Assembly: GCA_944358875.1 (NCBI GenBank)
Contig: CALVRZ010000011.1
Span: 1 to 42,987, forward strand
Direction of reading: 5' to 3'
Source: an uncultured Bacilli bacterium
Lineage (GTDB): Bacteria > Bacillota_I > Bacilli_A > RF39 > UBA660
DNA length: 42,987 nucleotides
Part shown: piece by piece, positions 25,971-33,627 of the stretch
How positions within the stretch are numbered: position 1 is the first letter of the stretch
Layout: every line of letters starts with the position of its first letter
Notes under the pieces: generated by a model
The model's input: only the letters and a program-made list of their open reading frames with translations
Told to the model about the DNA's origin: nothing
Database searches by the model: none
Translations under genes and position numbers: made by a program

Positions 25971-27219
25971 CGGAATCACCTTCTTCGTCCTCTTTATCTT
26001 TGATAAAAACATGACGTATTTTTTCGACTAGAGGAATGTTAGTCTTAGGATAATTTTTAATAGCTATTTTATATACTTCTAAAATACTAGTGGCAAACTG
26101 ATTAGCTGAATGTAATTCGGCGGATATTCGTGCTTGTTTACTTAGTTTTTTAGTTAATTTTGGATCATGGTATAGATCACTAATAGCTTTTTTATATTCT
26201 CTTTTGTTTTTAAATATTTTACCATTTAAATCATTGATAACTGTATCAATAAAGCTTTCATCATTAATGCAAACAACAGGTAAAGAGGCCGCCATGGCTT
26301 CAATAACGGTTAGGCCTTGGGTTTCACTAGTTGAGGCGGTTGTGAAAATATCAGCGATGAGATAATATTCGGGGATTTGATCCCATGGTACTTTACCAGT
26401 AAATTTGATATATTCATCTAAATTGTGTTTATTTACATAGTTTTTATATTTTTGTAAATCTGGTCCATCACCAATGATTAATAATTTAGCTTTAGGACAA
26501 TCATCGACAATAGCTTTCATACTAGTTAATAATAATTCAACATTTTTTTCACTAGCAATACGGCCAACGAAAAGAATAACAAAATCATCTTTATTTAAAC
26601 CTAGTTCTTGTCTTTTTTTCATGATATTTAATTTCTTATGATTTTCTAAATAAAAGCGTTCTACTTCAATTCCCGTTGGGACAATATAGACATTGCGGTC
26701 AACTTTATATTTATCTTTGAATAGTTCATAGGCTTTTTTGGTAGGTACTACTAATTCGGTAATGGTCTTATCACAATAGAATAAGGTTAGATATTCGACT
26801 AGTTTTTTACTGGATTTGTTGAAATAGCCTTTAGTTATATAATGGACATAATCTTCATACATGGTATGGTAGGTATGTACAAGAGGAATCTTAAATTGTT
26901 TAGAAATGATTCTGGCAAAGGTTCCTATACCAAATTCGGTTTGACAGTGAATGATATCTAAGTTCCATTTTTTTATAATGTTGATGGCTTTTAAGGGATA
27001 AATACCGGTAAGTCGGTAATCATAGATACCAATAGGAATACCAGGAATACGAATGACTTTACCGTTTTCTTCGGTTTGATAATGTAAATTTTCGGGATTA
27101 ACAGTAACGATATAAACGGTATGTCCTTTTTTTTCAAGACCTTTTTTCAACATTAAAATACTTGTTGTTACACCATTTATATATGGTGTGTATGTATCAG
27201 TAAAAATTCCTATACGCAT
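25963..27219 (-). CDS. GT4 family glycosyltransferase, probable diacylglycerol glucosyltransferase
   Basis: 418 residues, GT-B fold. Starts MRIGIFTDTYTPYINGVTTS, a typical acceptor-side N-terminus. The C-terminal donor domain carries LFVGRIASEKNVELLL, IIGDGPD and the EX7E motif in TSETQGLTVIEAMAASLPVV. This pattern is closest to Gram-positive 1,2-diacylglycerol 3-glucosyltransferases that make the glycolipid anchor of lipoteichoic acid, though mannosyltransferases look alike. It overlaps the flippase-like gene by 10 bases and tpiA by 8 bases. The pairing with a flippase-like gene supports a lipid-linked product. The C-terminus is acidic (KEDEEGDSDE). Confidence 0.8.
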   Translation of the reverse strand: MRIGIFTDTYTPYINGVTTSILMLKKGLEKKGHTVYIVTVNPENLHYQTEENGKVIRIPGIPIGIYDYRLTGIYPLKAINIIKKWNLDIIHCQTEFGIGTFARIISKQFKIPLVHTYHTMYEDYVHYITKGYFNKSSKKLVEYLTLFYCDKTITELVVPTKKAYELFKDKYKVDRNVYIVPTGIEVERFYLENHKKLNIMKKRQELGLNKDDFVILFVGRIASEKNVELLLTSMKAIVDDCPKAKLLIIGDGPDLQKYKNYVNKHNLDEYIKFTGKVPWDQIPEYYLIADIFTTASTSETQGLTVIEAMAASLPVVCINDESFIDTVINDLNGKIFKNKREYKKAISDLYHDPKLTKKLSKQARISAELHSANQFATSILEVYKIAIKNYPKTNIPLVEKIRHVFIKDKEDEEGDSDE

Positions 27220-28220
27220 TTGTTTTCCTTCTTTCTATATAGTGCTAAGACAATGGCACCAATTATCATGGCTAAGTAATAGCTGACAAAACGCCATACT
27301 AACATGGATGATGTTAAGATACTACCTCCAATTAGGTAATTAAAGAAGTACATATAGCCATATTCTAAGCCCCCGGTTCCCCCTGGTATTGGTACAAAGG
27401 AACCCATAATCATGATATAACTAGTAGCAACAATGGTTTCAATGATATTAAGATTAGTAATATCCATGCCTGTTAAAACTAGATAGGGAATGCTATAGAG
27501 ACATATTAGAGATAGGATATTGGCAAAAAGAGATAGTAAAGATGACTTTTTATGTTTAATGATAGTTGTAGCATTCTTATGAAGATTAGATAAGTAACGG
27601 GTTATTTTTTCTTTAAGAGCCGGTTTGTTAAACTTTTTTAAAATGAATAAAGTTATTTTTAGAATGACCTGATTGAACTTTTTACTTAAGCTTACTAAAA
27701 GAGTAAACAACCAAACGAGAAAGTTAATGATAAAACCAATGATTACTAATTGTTTGATTAAACTGTTTGCAGGAAATAAATCAAAGATGACATTATAGAT
27801 AACCGCGATTAGGCTTATGATTATTAAAGCAGTTTGATAAACGATGAAGTTTTGTAAGACAATATTGGTCGACTTACCAAGAGGTATTTTTTCATTATGA
27901 AGATAATAGATTTCCATCGGTTGGCCACCACCGGCGAAGGGAGTTACCCCATGAAAAAAGGGAATGATTAAATTTATTTGAATAGCCCTCAGGAAACTAA
28001 CATGATGATCGTTAGCTTTCGTCATTTTGTACGAGCTTACTGCGGAAAAGATACGACTTATAATTAGAATAATGATACTGATTATTAACCATATGATATT
28101 CATATTTTTGATGTTATCGATGATTTCTTGATAATTATCTTTGAGAGAAAAGTATAAGACAAGCGATAAGACAACAAAAATAATGATAAGGTTAATAATT
28201 ATTTTGGATTTATTCTTCAT
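27210..28220 (-). CDS. LPG_synthase_TM / YbhN family membrane protein (flippase-like)
   Basis: About 336 residues from the ATG at 28220; a GTG four codons upstream is also possible, and neither has a strong ribosome binding site, so coupling to pgk is likely (11-base overlap). It has some 7-8 membrane helices. Family-typical motifs are FHGVTPFAGGGQPMEIYYL in the middle and PIPGGTGGLEYGY near the end, as in the lysylphosphatidylglycerol synthetase flippase domain and AglD-like proteins. It probably flips or transfers a (glyco)lipid across the membrane. It sits next to a lipid glycosyltransferase, consistent with a shared glycolipid role. Confidence 0.82.
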   Translation of the reverse strand: MKNKSKIIINLIIIFVVLSLVLYFSLKDNYQEIIDNIKNMNIIWLIISIIILIISRIFSAVSSYKMTKANDHHVSFLRAIQINLIIPFFHGVTPFAGGGQPMEIYYLHNEKIPLGKSTNIVLQNFIVYQTALIIISLIAVIYNVIFDLFPANSLIKQLVIIGFIINFLVWLFTLLVSLSKKFNQVILKITLFILKKFNKPALKEKITRYLSNLHKNATTIIKHKKSSLLSLFANILSLICLYSIPYLVLTGMDITNLNIIETIVATSYIMIMGSFVPIPGGTGGLEYGYMYFFNYLIGGSILTSSMLVWRFVSYYLAMIIGAIVLALYRKKENKCV

Positions 28221-29394
28221 TGTTAATGACACTGATGCCAGGGAGATCTTTTCCTTCTAAATATTCTAAAGTTGCTCCGCCTCCAGTTGAGATATGATAA
28301 AACTTGCCATCAAAACCTAGTTGTTTAACAGAAGCGGCACTGTCACCACCACCGATAAGAGTTTTGATGTTATGAGTAGTTAAATAGGAATAGATAGCTT
28401 TGGTTCCTTCTTGATAGAGAGGACTTTCAAAGACTCCCATTGGTCCATTGATGATAACACGTTTGGCGCCTTCTAAACAATCTTGGAACTTCTTAATGGT
28501 CTTTGTTCCAATATCAAAACCAATATCACTATCAGTAAATGTTCCAACTTCTTTGACAATATAAGTAGGACTATCTAATGACGAGCTTACTTTGGTATCG
28601 ACAGGTAAAATGATTTTATTTGGATACTTGGCTACTAAATTTTTACAGTATGATAATGAATCTTCTTCGTAGATAGAGCCCCCAATGTTATTACCTAAGG
28701 CTTTTAAAAAAGTATAGGCCATGGCACCACCAATAATGAGTTTGTCACATTTGGGAATGATGTTTTCGATTAGTTTGATTTTATCACTTACCTTTTTACC
28801 ACCCATGACAACAATATAGGGATGAGTATCTTCATTGATGATTTCATCTAGTTTGTTGATTTCTTCTTCAACTAGGAAGCCAATACCATTAGGTAGTAAC
28901 TTAGCAACACCAACATTAGAGGCATGTGCACGATGACAAGTACCATAGGCATCATTGATGAAGATATCTCCTAAATTGGCCCAATATTTTGACAATTCAG
29001 GGTCACAACTACTCTCTTTTTTGTTATCTAAATCTTCAAAACGTGTATTTTCTACGAGTAAGACATCACCATCTTTTAGATTAGCAACTTTTGTTTCTAA
29101 TTCAGGACCGTGAGTTTCTTTAGAAAAGATAACTTCTTGACCTAATAATTCAGATAATCTAACACTGACAGGATAAAGGCTATTGTTTTCTTTATCTTCT
29201 TCAGTTTTTATCTTACCTAAATGGGATAAAATAATTACTTTAGCTTTATGGTCTAAAGCGTAGTTAATAGTCTTTAAGCTTGCTTTAATTCTTGTTTCAT
29301 CAGTGATTTTTCCATCTTGCATAGGTACATTTAAATCACATCTGATAATTACTTTTTTACTGCTTAAATCATAATCTTTAATTGTCTTTTTCAT
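28210..29394 (-). CDS. pgk: Phosphoglycerate kinase
   Basis: 394 residues, family-standard length. N-terminal IRCDLNVPMQDGKITDETR and HLGK bind 3-phosphoglycerate. C-terminal KVSDKI, NGPMGVFE and GGGDSAAS form the ADP/ATP site. It transfers phosphate from 1,3-bisphosphoglycerate to ADP. It is first in an operon with the flippase-like gene, a glycosyltransferase and tpiA, driven by the consensus promoter at 29426-29454. Start ATG follows AAGGAG. Confidence 0.98.
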   Translation of the reverse strand: MKKTIKDYDLSSKKVIIRCDLNVPMQDGKITDETRIKASLKTINYALDHKAKVIILSHLGKIKTEEDKENNSLYPVSVRLSELLGQEVIFSKETHGPELETKVANLKDGDVLLVENTRFEDLDNKKESSCDPELSKYWANLGDIFINDAYGTCHRAHASNVGVAKLLPNGIGFLVEEEINKLDEIINEDTHPYIVVMGGKKVSDKIKLIENIIPKCDKLIIGGAMAYTFLKALGNNIGGSIYEEDSLSYCKNLVAKYPNKIILPVDTKVSSSLDSPTYIVKEVGTFTDSDIGFDIGTKTIKKFQDCLEGAKRVIINGPMGVFESPLYQEGTKAIYSYLTTHNIKTLIGGGDSAASVKQLGFDGKFYHISTGGGATLEYLEGKDLPGISVINNEE

Positions 29395-29425
29395 ATATTT
29401 TCTCCTTATTTCTTACTACCTCTTC

Positions 29426-29454
29426 ATTATAACATCATTATTTTGTTTTGACAA
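29426..29454 (-). promoter_or_regulatory. Sigma-A promoter of the pgk operon
   Basis: -35 TTGTCA (29449-29454) and consensus -10 TATAAT (29426-29431) on the minus strand with a 17-base spacer. It is back to back with the rnjA promoter, about 35 bases apart. Confidence 0.85.
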
Positions 29455-29488
29455 TATCTGGATTTATTTTTTATTTGTGATGTTAAAC

Positions 29489-29517
29489 TTGTCTTTTTAC
29501 TATTTTTATTGTATAAT
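29489..29517 (+). promoter_or_regulatory. Sigma-A promoter of the RNase J gene
   Basis: -35 TTGTCT (29489-29494) and -10 TATAAT (29512-29517) on the plus strand, 17-base spacer. It leaves a U-rich leader of about 85 nt before the ATG. Confidence 0.8.
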
Positions 29518-29608
29518 TAATACAGCTTTGAAATCTCATTTTTTTGTTTTATATTATTTATTTTACTTTGTTTAACGGTTAATTAGAATTATTAGAAAGG
29601 ATTGATTT

Positions 29609-31276
29609 ATGAAACAAGAACTTACTACCAAAGTTTTTGCCTTGGGGGGACTAGGCGAAGTTGGTAAAAATATGTATTGTGTGATGTATCACAATGAGAT
29701 TATTATCGTCGATGCTGGAGTTATGTTTCCGGAGGATGATTTACTAGGAATTGATTATGTTATTCCTGATTTTACTTTTTTAAAACAAAATGAAGATAAG
29801 ATTAAGGCTTTATTTATTACGCATGGTCATGAGGATCATATTGGAGGGATTCCTTTTTTACTGCAAACGGTTAAGATTCCTAAGATTTATGCTCCTAATC
29901 AAGCGAAGGCTTTAATTGATAAGAAACTACAAGAAAGAAATATTAAATATAAGAACATTATTATATATGATGATAAAACAACTGTTAAGACAAAGCATTT
30001 TAATATAGAATTTTTTAGGACAACCCATTCGATACCGGATTCACATGGTATTGCGATTGGAACACCAAATGGGACGATTGTTATGACGGGAGATTTCAAA
30101 TTTGATTTGACCCCAATTGGGCCTATGTCAGATATTCATAAGATGGCTAAGATTGGTCAACGAGGGGTTAAGCTTTTAATGAGTGATTCGACCAATGCTT
30201 TAGTACCTGGTAGTTCACTTAGTGAATCAAAGGTCGATGAAGCGTTAGGAGAAATTTTTGATAATTATCAAAATAATCGGATAATTATTGCAACTTTTGC
30301 TTCTAATATTTATCGTTTGAAACATATTATTGAGACTTGTAAAAAGCATAAGCGAAAGGTGGCTCTCTTTGGTCGAAGCATGGATACTTCAATTGAGATT
30401 GCGACGAAATATGGTTATATAAAGGATAAGGATATTATTATTACAGCGGAAGAAGCTAATCGTTTGAAACCAAAAGAAGTATGCCTTCTTTGTACGGGTA
30501 GTCAGGGGGAACCTCTAGCGGCATTATCTAGAATTGCGAATGGAACGCATAGACAGATTCATCTGATACCTAACGATATTGTTGTATTTTCATCTTCCCC
30601 TATCCCGGGAAATGCTGGTTCAGTATCGAAGACGATTAATAAATTAGCTTTAAAAGGTGTTAAGGTGTTTACGAATTCAATGACAGAAATTCATACTTCG
30701 GGTCATGCTAATCAAGAAGAACTTAAGTGGATGATTAGATTATTTAAACCGGAATATTTTGCTCCTTATCATGGGGAATATCGAATGCTTAAGACTCACT
30801 GTGACGTGGCTATTGAATGTGGTGTTCCTAAAAATAATACTTTTATCTTAGAAAATGGTGATGTACTTAGTGTTTCTAAGCATGTTATTAGAAAACAAGG
30901 TCATGTAAATGCTGGCGATATTTATGTCGATGGATCTCGAATTGGCGATGTTGGTAATGTTATTATCAAAGATCGTAAGCTTATGTCCAATAATGGTATT
31001 TTAGCGATTGTTGCTAATATTGATATTGGTAAGAAGAAATTACTAGGATTACCTTCGGTGACGACAAGAGGTTATATCTTGGTTAATGAAAATGAAGATC
31101 TTATTAGGGATATTCAGAAAAAAGCTGAGCAGATTATTATTAATAAACTTAAGGATCGTAATGTTAATTACAGTGATTTGAAGCAAGAAATTATTAACGA
31201 CCTTATGCCTTTATTATCTGATCGAATTGGACGTGTTCCTATAATTCTACCAATTATTATGGATATAAAAATGTAA
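29609..31276 (+). CDS. rnj: Ribonuclease J
   Basis: 555 residues, the full RNase J length. Contains ALGGLGEVGKNMY, the metallo-beta-lactamase zinc motif HGHEDH (72-77), MTGDFKFD, the beta-CASP core and the C-terminal domain with GDVGNVIIKDRKLMSN. It combines endonuclease and 5'-3' exonuclease activity in mRNA decay and rRNA maturation, replacing RNase E in Firmicutes. J1 versus J2 cannot be settled without a search for a second copy. It is the only complete plus-strand gene here; AGAAAGG precedes the ATG. Confidence 0.96.
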   Translation: MKQELTTKVFALGGLGEVGKNMYCVMYHNEIIIVDAGVMFPEDDLLGIDYVIPDFTFLKQNEDKIKALFITHGHEDHIGGIPFLLQTVKIPKIYAPNQAKALIDKKLQERNIKYKNIIIYDDKTTVKTKHFNIEFFRTTHSIPDSHGIAIGTPNGTIVMTGDFKFDLTPIGPMSDIHKMAKIGQRGVKLLMSDSTNALVPGSSLSESKVDEALGEIFDNYQNNRIIIATFASNIYRLKHIIETCKKHKRKVALFGRSMDTSIEIATKYGYIKDKDIIITAEEANRLKPKEVCLLCTGSQGEPLAALSRIANGTHRQIHLIPNDIVVFSSSPIPGNAGSVSKTINKLALKGVKVFTNSMTEIHTSGHANQEELKWMIRLFKPEYFAPYHGEYRMLKTHCDVAIECGVPKNNTFILENGDVLSVSKHVIRKQGHVNAGDIYVDGSRIGDVGNVIIKDRKLMSNNGILAIVANIDIGKKKLLGLPSVTTRGYILVNENEDLIRDIQKKAEQIIINKLKDRNVNYSDLKQEIINDLMPLLSDRIGRVPIILPIIMDIKM

Positions 31277-31309
31277 AATAAAAGAACTGTAATAGTTCTT
31301 TTATTTTAC
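31273..31309. terminator. Bidirectional terminator between convergent genes
   Basis: Perfect 16-bp arms (31273-31288 and 31294-31309) around loop GTAAT. The arms are A-rich on the left and T-rich on the right, so both strands end in U-rich tails. The stop codons of both rnj (31274-31276) and the convergent lipoprotein gene (31301-31303) lie within the arms. Confidence 0.9.
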
Positions 31310-31825
31310 ATCAATTCTTACTAGTGATGGAACCCAATATCTTGTTTTTAAATTTGCTGCTAATAACATAACTGCGGTATCTTCTGTTTCTGATAAAGCT
31401 ATATCATTTCGATAAAAAACTAGATATAATTTATCACTTACTTCTTCTTTGGTGTAGGTTACAGTTATATTTCCTGTTGATTTAAAATCAAGACTATCGT
31501 AATCAGTTATACCTTTCTTGTTTAATACATCACTTATCTTTATGCCTGTCCATTTTTCACGATAAACTTCAGAGCTAGGATCTAGATCATATATTGGTAC
31601 ATCGACAATAAAATCATATACTGTTAAATCTTTAATATCTTCTTGTGTAAGAGTATCATCTTTTAGACCCATAATTGATATTGTGAAATCAGGTATCTCT
31701 TTTGTTGAAACTACTTGATCTTGAATTTCTCCTACTTTTGCTTCATATTCTTTATCAACCTCATTATTACCACAACCTGTTAATATAGTTAATGTCATTA
31801 TGGATATAATTAATATTTTTTTCAT
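31301..31825 (-). CDS. Lipoprotein with a molybdopterin-domain-like region, function unknown
   Basis: 174 residues. Lipoprotein signal peptide with lipobox LTGC (Cys18), followed by an Asn/Glu linker. The exported domain contains VYDFIVDVPIYDLDP, REKWTGIKISDVLNKKGITD and a C-terminal RYWVPSLVRIDV. The WTG-x-K/P-x-SD-x-L segment resembles the fold of small molybdopterin-oxidoreductase-like domains, but no cofactor cysteine is evident, so a non-enzymatic structural relative is more likely. The gene lies 3 bases after the prepilin-like gene and is probably translated from the same mRNA. Confidence 0.65.
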   Translation of the reverse strand: MKKILIISIMTLTILTGCGNNEVDKEYEAKVGEIQDQVVSTKEIPDFTISIMGLKDDTLTQEDIKDLTVYDFIVDVPIYDLDPSSEVYREKWTGIKISDVLNKKGITDYDSLDFKSTGNITVTYTKEEVSDKLYLVFYRNDIALSETEDTAVMLLAANLKTRYWVPSLVRIDVK

Positions 31826-31828
31826 TTT

Positions 31829-33478
31829 TTACCTTTTCCTTCCTAATATACTAGATATTGTTTTTGATATAGTACTAGCTATTTTGCCTGCAATTGAAGA
31901 GCTACTTGAACTTGATGATTTTTTTGATGAGCTACTTGAGCTTGACGATTTATTTGATGAACTGCTGGAACTTGATGATTTCTTTGATGAACTACTACTT
32001 GATGAGCTTGTTTTTTTGCTACTATTACTTATTTCATAAAGATCATTTCCTGAAGCATCTCTCCATATACCTGTACTTGATTCATAATAACTGCCTGGAA
32101 TGAATTGAGATAATATTGTATTTGTAGCATGGAGGGCATTTTTTTCTGCTGTGCTGTCAGTTTGATGCCATGCTTCGGAGTTTTTTTGCATTTGACATAT
32201 TACACCACAACTTGAGCTATTACTACTAGAACTACTGGAGTTACTTGAACCTCTGTTTGATCCTGAAGAACAACTATAATAATAGCTACCTAAACTTTTT
32301 ACATCTGATATATTGCCGGCTTTATCGGTTGCTATAGCCCATGCATAATAAGTCGTATTGCATCCCATTGATATACTATTTGATGTTGTAAACGAAGAGT
32401 TATTTTTATCAGGAGTAGTGGATATTGTACTAATATAATATTTAATTTGGTTTATTCCTGACTCACTATCTTGGAATGTAGGGACAGGTATTGAATTTAG
32501 TCCCATTGAACCATTTTGACTAACAAAAATTGGTGCTGTCTTGTCAATATATACTTGGATATCACGTTTGGCTACATTTCCAGCTTCGTCTTTTACATAG
32601 AAATACCATTTACCATTAGTAGTAACTTTTTGCTTTTGACTTATTTCGTTTAAAGTTGTAGTTATTGTCTTCCACCCACTGGAATTTTTATTAATTTCAG
32701 CGTTTTGACTAAATTGATAGGCAACAATACCTGAGCCAGTGTCAATAGCTTTACCAGTTAATTCTACTTCATTTTTTTGCCAATTAGTAATACTACTATT
32801 AGGATTTTGTAATAGTGTATTAATTATTGGTAATTGAGTATCAACTATATTAACTGTACGAGCCGCTTCGGTTTCATTGTCCCCTTCATCTTTGATTTTG
32901 TAAATTATAATATACTGTCCTAAGGATAATTCTTTGGTGTTTGATATTTCTTTTCCATCTAGTTTAATACTTTGTTCGACAATATCACTTCCAGTGCCAT
33001 CAAAGGTAACTCCTGTCATCAAATTATAATCATCTTTGATTTCAACATTAACAGGATTTTCATCAAAAGTTATTATTGGTGCTTTAGTATCTTTAATTTT
33101 ACATTCGTTTGTTTTTAATAGTTGATATTTATTGACTTGTTCTTCTGATTTTATTACTTTTATTGAATAATCTTTGTAGTCATAACCAACTTCATCTTGT
33201 TTTAGAAAACCTTGATTTATTAATTCTTGAACGGTTATACAAGCCATTGTTTCTTCATCATTGCTGCGCCAATATAGATCCTTTTCAAATTCATTTGTAA
33301 AAATAGAGCCTGCGGTTAGAACACTGTTCTCATAAACAACTATACTTTCTTTTTTGACATCATCAACTGTTCCTTTTATCGATATAACAACAATACTAAC
33401 AGTAAGACCTAGAATTACTAATGCCACCAATAATTCAAATAATGTTAACCCTTTTTTTGATTTTAACATCTTTAACAT
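31829..33478 (-). CDS. Prepilin-like surface protein with Ig-like modules and Ser-rich C-terminus
   Basis: 549 residues. The N-terminus has a type III/IV prepilin peptidase site: basic leader MLKMLKSKKG, cleavage after Gly10, then LTLFELLVALVIL with Glu at +5 of the mature protein. After a pilin-like helix come two or three beta-rich modules with DTKAPI, DTQLPI and DKTAPI boundaries, as in bacterial Ig-like/HYR or DUF5011 domains. Two Ser/Asn-rich regions follow; the second is tandem SSSSSSSSKK repeats, ending in a basic helix. AGGAGG sits 8 bases before ATG. No pilus assembly genes are within the window. Confidence 0.8.
   Translation of the reverse strand: MLKMLKSKKGLTLFELLVALVILGLTVSIVVISIKGTVDDVKKESIVVYENSVLTAGSIFTNEFEKDLYWRSNDEETMACITVQELINQGFLKQDEVGYDYKDYSIKVIKSEEQVNKYQLLKTNECKIKDTKAPIITFDENPVNVEIKDDYNLMTGVTFDGTGSDIVEQSIKLDGKEISNTKELSLGQYIIIYKIKDEGDNETEAARTVNIVDTQLPIINTLLQNPNSSITNWQKNEVELTGKAIDTGSGIVAYQFSQNAEINKNSSGWKTITTTLNEISQKQKVTTNGKWYFYVKDEAGNVAKRDIQVYIDKTAPIFVSQNGSMGLNSIPVPTFQDSESGINQIKYYISTISTTPDKNNSSFTTSNSISMGCNTTYYAWAIATDKAGNISDVKSLGSYYYSCSSGSNRGSSNSSSSSSNSSSCGVICQMQKNSEAWHQTDSTAEKNALHATNTILSQFIPGSYYESSTGIWRDASGNDLYEISNSSKKTSSSSSSSSKKSSSSSSSSNKSSSSSSSSKKSSSSSSSSIAGKIASTISKTISSILGRKR
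31899..31988. repeat. Three 30-bp tandem repeats inside the Ser-rich coding region
   Basis: Units 31899-31928, 31929-31958 and 31959-31988 differ at only a few positions, and a partial fourth follows. On the coding strand each encodes ten residues of mainly Ser with a KK or NK pair. The plus-strand reading (ELLELDDFFD repeated) is a shadow. Unit length is a multiple of three, so copy-number change would keep the frame. Confidence 0.85.
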
Positions 33479-33500
33479 TTCCTAATCCTCCTATGATATT

Positions 33501-33529
33501 AGTATATCTTTTTTGGATTTGGATGTCAA
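33501..33529 (-). promoter_or_regulatory. Sigma-A promoter of the prepilin-like gene
   Basis: Consensus -35 TTGACA (33524-33529) and -10 TATACT (33501-33506) on the minus strand with a 17-base spacer. Confidence 0.85.
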
Positions 33530-33591
33530 CGATATTTGTTAAATATTATATTTAAATTATACTAATTTTTTATTGCTACTAAAACTAGGTT

Positions 33592-33627
33592 ATTTAAAAA
33601 GTTCTTCAAAAAAATGAAGAACTTTTT
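33592..33627 (-). terminator. Terminator of the MarR/ABC operon
   Basis: Thirteen-bp stem with core GTTCTTCA/TGAAGAAC (33600s) and a 6-base loop; the minus-strand 3' arm ends in a T-run. It starts directly after the stop at 33628 and closes the four-gene operon. Confidence 0.8.

Noticed and set aside
31899-31988. CRISPR-like array.
   Set aside because: The units are contiguous with no spacers and lie inside a coding region; no cas genes are present.
31800-32039. Plus-strand reading frame with repeated ELLELDDFFD.
   Set aside because: It is the reverse reading of the serine-repeat codons of the prepilin-like gene, which has a consensus promoter, ribosome binding site and signal peptide on the other strand.
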